64,000 bases of DNA from Corythucha ciliata (lineage: Eukaryota; Arthropoda; Insecta; Hemiptera; Tingidae), in contig CM075939.1 of the NCBI GenBank assembly GCA_038030265.1, forward strand, positions 51,751,253-51,815,252. Reading direction: 5' to 3'. Both the position numbers and the translations under genes were made by a program. The notes beneath the pieces were generated by a model. It searched no databases and was not told the origin of the DNA. It saw nothing but the letters and a program-made list of their open reading frames with translations. Positions within the stretch are counted from its first letter, which is position 1. Each line of letters opens with the position of its first letter. Positions 40,771-51,644 of this stretch are shown one piece after another.

Positions 40771-41787
40771 AAGAAAAACTATTGTTAGTTTTTTTACTCA
40801 TTACACACCGAATGCCTATGTCGAATGCTTCGAATGCCGATGCCTCCAGTACCATGAAAGCCATTGTGAACTTGTATACGTTTATGGCTTATCCAGATAT
40901 TCAAACAACATGACTCTGCCGTATTTATGGGTCAACGATTCTTTTAAAAAAATAGCCTCGTTTTTTCTGCACTTCCTATCGAACTTTGAGGCTGAAGAAA
41001 CGTATACCTATAGACTTGTTAGTTCCTTATTTGTACGCTATTTGTTGGTTAGTAGGCTTGTTTACTTATTTTTAAACTAATAACGTAGTTCTCTCTGGAA
41101 ATCCCTCCGGCTTTGTTTTTTTTTTTCATCTCGTTTATTTCCTTTATGTATAATTGCATAGGAATAAAAAGCTAGCGCACTAAGACCATCTCATGCACAA
41201 TACATTATAAAAAGTTTTTACTTCATTAAAGGGGAAGCATCCATCTCCTCTTCATCAGTACTACGTAATATCATTTCCTCCTCTCGCACCCTTCGGAACC
41301 ACCTTCAAACCATCATCAATCCACAGTGTGCCTCTCCGCTTTCTCCATATAGACATATTGCTTATCCTCTTTTTTTTCCCCCTCCCCTTATCTCAATAGA
41401 AATCAGAGGCAACTCCCAAGTTCCCCTAATTAAATTACTTTATTTCGAACTGCGAGCAACGAGATCACTATACGTTTAGTTAGCTTACATTATATCCACA
41501 ACTTTGCACGCGTGTGAGTGGCATATCTCAGCAAAAGTTGTTTTTGGAAGAGGTTCAAGGTGACTGGTGGGGTAGGAGGCGAAAGGGAATTGAAACGCGG
41601 ATAATTAAGCGAGTGATTCGCATCGCGTTTACCCTCCAAACTATAGACCTAGTTAAATTGCCTTTTTGGGCTTGTGAAAAGTGTCTGGGTATATAGTAAC
41701 TCCAAAAGTTTATTTAACACTTTCTATGCTGCCCCAATCAAATTATAAATTCTATTGATCACCTATTAAATGTAAATCAGAGAGTTC

Positions 41788-41922
41788 TGAGGCGCTATTC
41801 TGTAACTTTTCCGCATCGGATTTTCATCTGAAAAGTCGTCTGATTTTTTTAAAGAAAAAGAATGAATTCACACGACTTTGTGATAGTAAATTCGATACGG
41901 AAAAGTTACAGAATCAGCCCTC
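41788..41922. mobile_element. MITE L, TTCTGTAACTTTTCCG ends
   Basis: The left CTATTCTGTAACTTTTCCGC and the right ACGGAAAAGTTACAGAATCA are inverted partners. An inner pair around GTCGT/ACGAC supports a foldback. Between 41923 and 44810 no gene is recognised, apart from the small hairpin at 43243-43272. Confidence 0.7.
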
Positions 41923-43242
41923 TGTAAAATGATTTTTCATAGAAAATAGAAATGTTCAAGGTGGTGGAATTTAATGTACTTCAAAACGCCGGAATAAAGT
42001 CATTTCGTTTTCTGATATCAAAAGGAAGCAACAAGACGCTTCAAAAGGACGAAAATATATCTCATTCACTCTTTGAAAGGGCTCTCTTTCATTTTATTCG
42101 CTTACGACAATATTTTCTTCCGTTCTAAAAGGCAACACATAAAAACGATATTTGTTAGAAATTCTAGTGTTTACATTTTTTTTTCATTTCAAAAGCCAAA
42201 AGCTTTATTTTTTTATTTTTTTACATTCAATTTGTCCAGTTTTTAGCTCTCTAGTCAGCTCCTCGTCAGTAGGAGGTTAAAAGTATCACTTGAAGCTGTT
42301 GAGCTCTAGCAACACAGAAGGGCTTTTTGTCTCGTTTCACAATATCCCCTTTTTCTATAAAGAATGGTTTAAACGCTCTTTTCTTCTCAACGACGCCCCC
42401 CCCTTCCCCTTTCGCATTCCACGGCTCCTTAAGTAGTAGTTTTTAAGCCTCGCTGCTGACTGATTTTTAAACGATTTTCACGTTTTAAACAGCACAGTTC
42501 TTTATTGGTATGTACACAGAGCCACGTGGTCTGCAAACCATGAAAATGCCGCAATGCAGCGAATTATTAACGGTTTTTGTTTCTATCAATGAAAAGTCAA
42601 GATGAAGCTCAACAAATTGTGTTTGATATAATCATTTCAAACAATAATCCGCAGCCGCAATAATAAACAACAGCTCCTCCCACGTCGTTTTGTTTTTCCG
42701 GTCCCTTTTCTTTCTAGATAACGATTATATGATACGTGGAGAACTTGTTTAGGCACCTCAGAACTGAAACACTAAACTATGAATGGGCGAAAGATTCTTA
42801 TGAAGGGGTGTGCTTAATGATGTTGGGAGAGGGAGGGGGTTTGAAAAGTACTTAGGACACGAGGAAAACTAGAAAAATAAGGGGAGAGCTTGAAAGAGGA
42901 TTTAGGTCAAGAAGGTATTGCACTCATTTCTTTCGAGCTATTTTCTTTTTTTTTTCAATGTATACCTCCCCCCACCCCTTGTCACCACTCCTCACTTTCC
43001 GAGAACCATTTTTGCTTCTATAAACCCGCCTCATCGCGAGTGAAGTGTATAAAAAAAAAAGATAAATCTGTCGAGAAGAAAATTGCCGGAGAAAAACCTT
43101 GAACTCGAAGGTGAAGTTTAAAAACACCAAGTTCTTGGGGATAAAGTTGAGACGCTAAATTTGATTTTATCGACTTCACAGCTGGAAATACCGTCAAACG
43201 TTGTTGGTGCACTATAAACAGAGAATTACACCACAATAGATG

Positions 43243-43272
43243 CATGTATTGCGTAGTTGTACGCAATACATG
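43243..43272. repeat. Perfect 13-bp stem hairpin
   Basis: CATGTATTGCGTA and TACGCAATACATG are exact inverted copies separated by GTTG. There is no U-run or gene end beside it, so it is more likely the core of an old palindromic insertion than a processing signal. Confidence 0.6.
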
Positions 43273-44810
43273 TTTTATGCGGTTTATGTAGGTTGCGTAG
43301 GTAAGATACTTTTTATCTTGGGATTTTCCCCCATAGTAATGACGTCGGATCCATGGGATTGGGATTGTCCCTTCTTTCTATAATAATAGCCCAAAGAAGG
43401 CGTTAAAATGATGTTTTCGCGCGACTAGCATATTAAGTGCCACCTTATACGCGTCCTTGGAGCGTTAAGTAGAGGATTATGCACGAGTGCATGAAATCTA
43501 ATGCACGGGTGCAATTAACATTTCGGGTCTGGAGGTTACACAACACAAACACAACTGTTGACGTTGTGTTTTGTTCGTTGACTCGGTATGTTGTTTTTGT
43601 TTTCTCCTGATTTTTTAGTTTAATTTTTAATTTTTAGGCATTGATTTATCTGTTGTTCGCCCGTACCTTGTTTGATCCTTGGTCTTGTTGTGTTTCTGTT
43701 TTAATTGCATAGTTTGAGAATGGCGTTGCTGCCGAAACCGCGGTCACAAATAAAATAAAACAAATAAGTGGGAGAGATCTTTCTTACCTTCAATATCTTC
43801 ATTGGACACTCTCACACCTACAACCCTCAATTTTTAATTTTGACTCCTTTCAGACTTGTTTTCAAAAACTTGTTGATAGGTCGGGTGGGGAGGGGGTAGG
43901 GGGCTTCAATTCAGGCTCTAACCAAGGGCCCCCCCATTGGAGTCCGTCTGTGCCTATTCAATATACATCAGTCATAATATTTCTTGCTCCCCCTATACGG
44001 TTAAGGAATAAAAAAACGATGGATGAGTAAGCGAACTTTTTAACAACCAGCGGTAAACCGTGAAGCCGCCGTTTTTGTTTGTTTTGGCTGACTGCGAACG
44101 ATTTCAGAGACCTCACGAATATTCTCGCACGTGGCGACCACGCATTCGACAGCCATGAAGTCCGTGTATAAGGGCTTCGATTCACCCTGGCCTCACATGG
44201 ATGCTCTGGAATCCGGGAAAACCTTCCGAATCCAAGGAGAACGCGAGACGGCCTTATTGTAAAATTGGTGGAAACAGCAAATTTCAGGGTTTCAAAGTGC
44301 GGGAAATCTGAGAATGTAAACGGATTTTCTATCAGAGGAGCTATACAAGGAGTTCTCCCCAAGTTTTAGAGTCGGTAGGAAAATTTGACTCGTTAACTTG
44401 GCGGTTTCCGGATTGTTTGCCAGTAAGAATGAGTGTGATTTCGCCCGATGCCCGAATTAGCTGCTTGACCATGAATCACGAATTGTGCCCCCTTTCCTCT
44501 TCCTCACAAGTTTTGCACCCGAAACTTATTTATAGTAATTTTCCTTTGGAAACTCCAGCTGTGTTTCAACTATAATGTCCCAGAAACAGCAGCGCCTTCT
44601 CGGGTTCAAAATTGAAAATTTCGACTGAGAGTTTCCTTATTTGTCACTCTATAACAGTTCTTGGCTTCTGTAAAATGGGGGCCGGTGTGTGACTTTTCGA
44701 AATGGAAAGCCTCGTTAGAAACGAGAAAAAAATTAGTTAACGAACCTGACTGCACGGCCCTGACACCGTCAATTTTAAGCGGAAACTCGATGTGGTCTGG
44801 TTACTGGTTA

Positions 44811-44940
44811 AGGCCCGTTCACAAGCTCTATGTTTGGGTTGTGTGGAGTCTACGTAACCAAACGAATGTATTCCCTCGAAAAATGAAGCATTTTGATAGG
44901 TTGCATAGACACCACACAACGAAAACGTAGAGCTTGTGTG
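44811..44940. mobile_element. MITE E, copy 3, uninterrupted
   Basis: AGGCCCGTTCACAAGCTCTA at the left preceded by TTA. The shared centre ATTCCCTCGAAAAATGAAGC follows. The right side ends GTAGAGCTTGTG, where the terminal GAACGGGCC is lost, then TTA. It shows the unbroken form of the copy at 27387-27681. From 44945 to 46830 nothing is recognised except the ATT microsatellite at 45721-45749 and a 14-G run at 45139-45152. Confidence 0.7.
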
Positions 44941-45717
44941 TTAAGGGTTAAACAACCGTTTCAACCCTTTGTGAAACAGGTATATCTACCTGCTTCCCTT
45001 GCTTTAGGTGTTGCATTTGCATATTTCGCGTCTCAAATGGCGCCCATTGACTTTGTAATGAAGCCCTTTGGAAACGGTATAAATAGGCGAATCCCGTCAA
45101 TTTCACCTCATTCCCTACCCTGATCGTGAACTCCCGTTGGGGGGGGGGGGGGTCGCAAAAGGATGCGAAATGGTTTCATCTGAAGGAGAAAAAAAAAACA
45201 AAAGGCTCCAAACTCTCATCTTGTCAAGGATATGGCTCTAAGGGCTGTCGGAAAATTTAATTACCTTAATTCGCCCCATGGTTTCAGTATATTGGGGCGA
45301 TAGTGATATAGAGAGAACGAGGAGGCGATCAGTACAAATATTAGTGAAACCTTCATTCTCGGGATTGGTAGGGAGGGAGCCGTAGAGGAAGAAGAAGGAG
45401 AGGAGACTTTGTAAAATCAATGAATGTATACGTTTTTTCTATTTGAGAGAATTACTTTTATTCGTTCTCTGCTTTCTTCCAATCATTGCGTATCTACATA
45501 CTTATTCCCCGAGGGAAATAATGTTACTGGGTATAGAGGGTGTGCTTTGTAGGTTGTTGTAGAATGCATATTCATACAAAAACCTGATTCTCTCTCTCTC
45601 TTCAGATTTGAGAAACGTGCTCAGAATAAGTAACGGTATAGGATAATCATAACACAATACATAATTCACTCCCGAACTCAACCGTCTCCCCGTACCGTTC
45701 GCTTAAACTGCTTATGG

Positions 45718-45720
<3 letters not shown>

Positions 45721-45749
<29 letters not shown>
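45721..45749 (+). repeat. (ATT)n microsatellite
   Basis: About nine consecutive TTA/ATT triplets; a simple repeat. Confidence 0.9.
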
Positions 45750-46834
45750 GCCACCGGTATTGACCATTGCTCTCCGCCAATACAAATGAAGACTTTCAAT
45801 ATTCAATTCTTGTCCCGTCGGACAAAGATAGAAAGAGACCCCCCCCCCCTCAGGTGAAATTCTCTTCCGAGATCTCATTATTGGGATTCCTTTGGGGTGT
45901 TTCCGGAATATCAAAAGACGCACGTCGTGATAAAAACGGATGAATAAATACTAAGAAAAAAAAAATGAATTCACTCGGTTCAGGATTTTGTTGTCGCGCA
46001 AATATTTTCGTTTAAAACGAGAGGAATGAGGCAAAGGGGATTGGATTTAATCGAATTACTGGAATAGCCGCCTACTCCCCCACCCTATTGAATCCTTCAT
46101 TCTATTACAATCACTTGTAATGCTTCAGCGAGAGATAAAAAGGATTCGATTTGGAAGGGCCTGTTGGTTATAACTTTAATTTTCTTTCTCCTCCTTCTGA
46201 CGCCTCAAAAATCAAGAATAAAATCTGAAAGGAATTCATTTCACTAAAATTTAAATTCGCACAAATGAAACGACGCTCAAAAGAGCACTAGAACTGTCGA
46301 AATTCCTCATCAGAGTGTTTATTTATTCCTTATCACTTTAGCAGAACCATTGTGTATGGATGTCAGGGGGTTGGGGTTGAAGGCCTATTGAGTTTTATAC
46401 CTCTCCCGGTAGTAATTGGCTTGAGCCGAATATTCATGAACCACACAGTGGATGAATTCGAGGAAAAGCCTAAGAATTGATGTGAATGAGTTAGGAGGAG
46501 TCGGCAATTCCAACACACGTGCGTCTACTGTTTCCATGATTACAATAGGTTTGTTGCTGGAGTTTTTTATCTCTTTAGAATATTTTATTATTTTAATTAA
46601 AACATTAATTAAATTTGGTGTACAGTCCAGTAATGACGTAATTATAGTAATGACAGCAAATTAATTACTCAATATGGAAGGAATAATTGGAGGAAACAGC
46701 AGAGGACGGTCTGCAAATGGTTTGAAATAAGCGTGGGAGTGGCGCTTCAATTCACTTTGTCTATTTATTTGTATTCTATTAATTTATTTATTATTATTAA
46801 TTCATTTTCTCATCGGCTCTTTAAAATACAAATA

Positions 46835-47015
46835 TCGATGGTTTGCCTATTTTAAACCATAATTCGCTGGTTTGGCTATTCAAAGCCCAATTTCACTGGT
46901 TTGACTCAACAAGCAATTTCACTTTTTTTTTCTTTTTTTTTTTAATTAACCAATTTCGCTGGTTTGGCTCTTTAATAAACCAGTTTCGCTGGTGTGTTAC
47001 TTTAAAATGGACCAA
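46835..47015 (+). repeat. 31-bp degenerate array, family A, best-preserved units
   Basis: About five units read CCAATTTCGCTGGTTTGGCT then CTTTAAAA with few changes, interrupted by a T-run. These are the closest to a consensus in the window. From 47020 to 49250 there are scattered open frames (for example 47896-48222, 108 codons), but none has a recognisable product. Confidence 0.75.
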
Positions 47016-49254
47016 TTGTGCTATAGTTTTGCTCCGTTCCAGCGTTCTTGCTCTGAGCACTGCCCTTCGTGACGAAGCTTCTACCTCGTCGGGTATTGGG
47101 CTCAGCAGTGACGGCGTTTATTGTGGATGATTTAGGATTTGCGATGTTAGGTCCATTTCCGGTCAACCCCTTTGACGCTGACTTCATCGCGTCTAGTGAT
47201 CGATGAGTTCCTTGGCTACCCCTTGCGGAGTTGCTCCTCTCGTGTAACGGCAATTTAAACCAGAACCCATCGACAGGCCTGAAGTCCATCGACGAACACT
47301 GGCCTAAATGGGTCAACTAAGCGGACTAGGCCCCACATTGAGCATCAACAGAGGGGGGAGGGGAGAAATTCTACCGTGTTTGAATTAGGAATGTGATTTC
47401 TTTCTATAAAGGTAATTCTTTAGTTGTTGGAGTGAAGGGGGTGGGGGTTGACGGGGGCTAGACCTTCGTATGTCAGTGGTAGATCTGTGTTTAATAATCA
47501 GAAATGGGAGAAAAAGAAAATGCTGCATTGTTAATAGCGGGAAAGGGGTCCTTTGGTCAGATGTTCAATGCGTGCCTCGCGTTACCTCTTCATCATCCCC
47601 TCCTTATGTCACCCCAACCACATTGCCCGCGGTGCTTCTCGCTAAGCCTCTTTTCTTCCTCGGACAAGTGTCAAACACAGTATCACGTGTATCCACCGGG
47701 AGTTATAATATAGCGGCTCCACAGCTGAAATCGCCCGAGCAGTCCTACCAGTTTTCTCATGACTAAACTTGAATACTGGCGGTTATTTTAAGATCAATAC
47801 AACATTTTACAATACTATAAACCCTTCCTCTCCAACAGATAAAATGTTTTATTTTTGAATCAGCGGGGGTAGGGGGAGGGAGAGTAGATTGAAGGTTGGG
47901 TGATGAATTAAACGTTATTGTGACTAGTGCAACAGTTGCCTGTCACTTAACGATGGAGACGGATGGCCCTGACTTTGACTTCTACATACATAAAGTGAGA
48001 AACCCAGAATGCCGCCTGACTTTGTCGCCACGTGTCGGTGTGCGAGACAGTGGTGAAGAGGTTGGAAGATTTCGTTCTTTCCAGATTCGGTGTTTGTTCC
48101 ACAAGGAACGGAATATTTTTATTCGTGCTCCACGTCACGGGGATTTTATTAAAGAAAAACGCGAAAAACTAAAGAGTACGCCTCGGGGCAAGGCGTTAAA
48201 ATGGTGTAAAACCAAAAAATAGAAAAAAAAAACAGCCACCAACACTCGCCGAGGATATAGAATACCTCAATTAAACCGGGGTCCACTAAAGTTATTTATT
48301 TTACAAAGTATCGCTCGGAAAAAGGGAAGGAAATTACTTTTCCTTTGTATGACGAGGGAAATGTGTGAGAACAATGGGCCTCGTTCTCATTAGAGGTGGC
48401 CCGGGCTCCGGCTAATTAATACAAAAGAGGAAAAAACTGTTGCCGGAAGATAAAAACGAGTTCAAAGTTTTATCCGAAAGATTTTGATTCCCCGGAGGAA
48501 AGTGTGTTACTCGAAAGGAAGACGGAGAGGGAGGGGGGAGTTTTTCCTTCTACTTTCCCTCTCCCAGAGGGCTTTCCTTTTAATATTGACAGAATCGACG
48601 ATTAAATTAAGCCGAGGGAGATTGAAAAGGCCTCAGGTTGTTTGTTTAAAAACAGGAACACTGATTGAATAAGAAGACTGGTTGTACACTTAACTAGGAA
48701 AAGAGGGTGACAGTTTTGTGTACACTTGGCTTTATCTTGGCCTCAGTAAAAACAATGGAAGAAAGACAAGAAAAACTAAATTGTCAGTTTTGAAAGGCGT
48801 GAGTGGGGAAGCGATGAGTGAGGACGACAGTAGGAATTGTTTACCAAAGGTTACCAACTACAATTTCCTTCCCTTTCGTACACTTTTCGTCGCGTGAATT
48901 CGAATTCGTCTCAGTTTATTATACTCAGCCAGTAGCATACTGAGGAAGTGGTAAGGGGGTCGTTCAGAGATGGCCCCCATAAATAATATTAATGGAAAAA
49001 CGGGGGGATTTTTTCAAATAGATTTTATGTTCATGGACTTGGCATCTGGTTGGACGGTGATTTGGCTTCGTTCGACGATTTTCATTCCGTCCGACCAAAC
49101 CAGCAGAGATGGTTTGTTGGTTAATGACCTTTTATCTGAGCTAATTCAGTTTCTAGTGGGTAAATTGACGATATCCTGCACAGGATGCATCTGACTTATG
49201 TTCTCACGCAAAGCTCCCTACTCCTAGATCAAAGGCTGCGGTTACGCCCCTGCA

Positions 49255-49640
49255 GTGAATTAGCGATTTTTCTACTTATAGACAAGAATTTGCGTTTTTT
49301 CTCAATTTTATCCACGAATTGATGTTTTCTCAATTTTAACCGTGAATGAGCAATTTTCCTTCATTTTAGCAACAAATTAGGGCTTTGTCTCGTTTTTAGC
49401 CGCGAAAAACAGCGAATTTCCGATTTTTTAATTTTTGCTATGATTGAGCACAATTCCTTAATTTTATCCACGAATTATTGGCTTGCTAAATGTTATCTGT
49501 GAACTCGTATTGCTCAATTTTAGCCCCGAATCAGAGTTTTTTCTCAATTTTACCTGAAGAAGGCCACATATTCTCAATTTTAGCCATTATTCAACTATAT
49601 TTCTCAATTTTAACCAAGAATCAGAGTTTATAAATATTTT
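49255..49640 (+). repeat. Degenerate array, CTCAATTTTAGCC family
   Basis: About eleven units of roughly 32-38 bp on the pattern TTTCTCAATTTTAGCCACGAA, TTAGAG. The same unit type is at 1972-2065. Confidence 0.7.
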
Positions 49641-50237
49641 GGCTTTGATTAGCTATTATTATTTTTAGATATTTTAGATTAATAATTTATTTTAGCTTCA
49701 GTAGATTCGAATTTGTATGTGTAACTGTATCATAACGATTTCGTGAACGTGTGATGAAACACGACAAAAACCAAAATGACGCGAAAATGATTTGAGAAAC
49801 TCGTCCTTCTTGCTTTTTTAATGAAATTAGTTGAATAATGTTTGTACCGTGCTGATACCTTAGTCAGCTCACGATATATGTATAGTTCAGGGAATAAAGC
49901 CAGAATAGTGGCAAAATTCGGCCAAAAAAAGTGCCTTAAATAATTCTTTTTGATTTGATGTATACTTTGAGGATTCGAAGAGTCCGCAACGACACGGGGT
50001 GGCAAACATCCTTTCAAAGGCGGGTAGACGTTGGCCAACTCACCTCTACATATAAAGGGTTGATAAAAGTTACCCAAACGAGGTGACTACTGACGAATGC
50101 AGTTGTGTGTGCTTAGCCGACAAAAATCGACCCCAGATCCGTGGGCTGATTACTTCTCGAGTTATGGCATAATTTTTACGCAAAAAACGTTGTTTTTGGC
50201 TTGATAAGTTTATTAAATTCCCCGCGCCCTACATTTA

Positions 50238-50379
50238 AGCTCGGTGCACACGATGCATTTTTCGAAGCATGTTTACTTGCATGGTGAAAAAAAAACATAT
50301 GATCCCCATCAGTGACCGGATGTTTTTTAGAACAGGCAGGCCATCATGCTTCAAAAAAATGCATCGTGCGCATCGAACT
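50238..50379. mobile_element. MITE D2, CACACGATGCAT ends, flanked by TTA
   Basis: The left AGCTCGGTGCACACGATGCA inverts against the right TGCATCGTGCGCATCGAACT. TTA lies at 50235-50237 and 50380-50382. The centre contains AGTGACCGGATG, linking it to the element at 27102-27240. Confidence 0.75.
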
Positions 50380-50382
50380 TTA

Positions 50383-50521
50383 AGGCCTCGCCACACCGAA
50401 CGCGAACTGCCGCGCGGACTGGTCGGACTATGATAACGGGGTATACCTCACCCACGTTGTCGTGGTTTTTTGGCGTGCGGACTAGTCCGCGCGGCAGTTC
50501 GCGTTCGGTGTGGCGGGGCCT
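50383..50521. mobile_element. MITE K, GC-rich palindrome, flanked by TTA
   Basis: Arms of about 45 bp with very few mismatches (AGGCCTCGCCACACCGAACG ... CGTTCGGTGTGGCGGGGCCT), with TTA on both sides. The left TTA is shared with the previous element. GC-rich compared with everything around it. Confidence 0.85.
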
Positions 50522-51644
50522 TTAGTGATGAAGTCGTTTCATATGTTTAGGTAATTAAGTAATTTTTTGAGTAACACATTCTCGATTCTTTGTTGTGCTG
50601 TATATTTGATTCGGCCTTGAGAATGGGGTGCATTACCCCGAACCTATAGAATGTGTTACTAAAAAAGTTAATTAATTTTTTTTAGTTATCTAAACTTATC
50701 TAACATTCACGAAATAATTAAAATTCGTTTCATTTATCGTTTCTGAAGTTCTTTTTAGTGCTGAATCAAATGCAAATGCACGGTAGCTCGATTCTCTGAG
50801 AGCAGTATTATTTGAGTTATGAACGAAACACCCGAAAAAACGTAATTTTTCCTATACTTTAATGTGCCCTAAAAATTTTTCATCATGATTTACGCAGGAC
50901 TAACCATGATCTCTCAGCGAATGTATTTTTTGTGTGCTGAATTGAATGAGCTGTAGTAGGGATCGCTGGTATCAATACTTTTTGAGTTACGGGCAAACAT
51001 CTTCGACATTTTAAAAGGATTTGTTCTTATATTTGTGGGCGCATCTCAAAAAGTATTAATCCCAGCGATCCCTGCAAACGCCCATTAGATTCAGCACAAA
51101 AAACTACGTAAGATCAGCAGAGAACGTGGTTAGTAGTCCTGCCTAAAATCTTGATTCATATTTTCATAGCACATCAAAGTATAGGGAAAAACTAGTTTTT
51201 TCGGTTATTTTCGTTTGTAAGTCAATGAATATTGATCGCAGATTCAGCGCCAAAAACTACTTCAGAAATGACGTATACGTCAACTGCATTACTAAACGTT
51301 GGCTGTGAGGATTTCTTGGGAATATTTAAGCTAATAACAAAGATTTTTGGTACAATTTACGTCGTAACTCAAAAAATAATCGTCGCACGGACGTGAGGTT
51401 GATTTTTATCGACTCTGCATACAAAACATGGGATTAGACACCCCGTTCTGGCAAATTTCTTCACCCCTCATAGCGATGAGTTTGCCAACGCTCATCCTTC
51501 TTTAAAAGGATGTTGAGTATCGTAGCGGACTCTTCGAATCCTGGAAGTATTACATCAAAATGAAATTTTCAACCCATATTTGAAGTTGGGCCGAATTTTG
51601 CCGCTATTCTTCTTTTTTTAAGCTTTATTTCCTGTTGTAATAGG

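Larger units (their letters stand above)
49890..51640. mobile_element. Foldback element FB2, about 1.7 kb, with two MITEs inserted
   Basis: The outer left arm (49890-50200: GAATAGTGGCAAAATTCGGCC, GGATTCGAAGAGTCCGC, ACATCCTTT) inverts against the right arm (about 51360-51640). An inner left segment (50820-50995: CCTATACTTTAATGTGC, GGGATCGCTGG) inverts against 51045-51215. Modules ending TTTGAGTTATGGGC-AAA recur on both sides, as in FB1. A third small hairpin (50565-50675) lies at the centre left. MITEs at 50238-50379 and 50383-50521 interrupt the left arm. No transposase frame. Confidence 0.65.

Noticed and set aside
43958..44362. 134-codon minus-strand frame with balanced composition
   Set aside because: No familiar motif; the ATG is not in a convincing context. 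It could be an old repeat fragment, but I could not show a second copy in the window.
46835..47015. Evenly spaced repeats as a CRISPR array
   Set aside because: The units are degenerate and contiguous without unique spacers, no cas genes are present, and the genome is animal.
47002..47316. 104-codon minus-strand Ser/Asn-rich frame
   Set aside because: It partly overlaps a family A array; no recognisable product.
47896..48222. 108-codon plus-strand frame
   Set aside because: It begins with an ATG and looks mildly coding, but I recognise no domain and see no promoter, splice sites or poly(A) signal close by.
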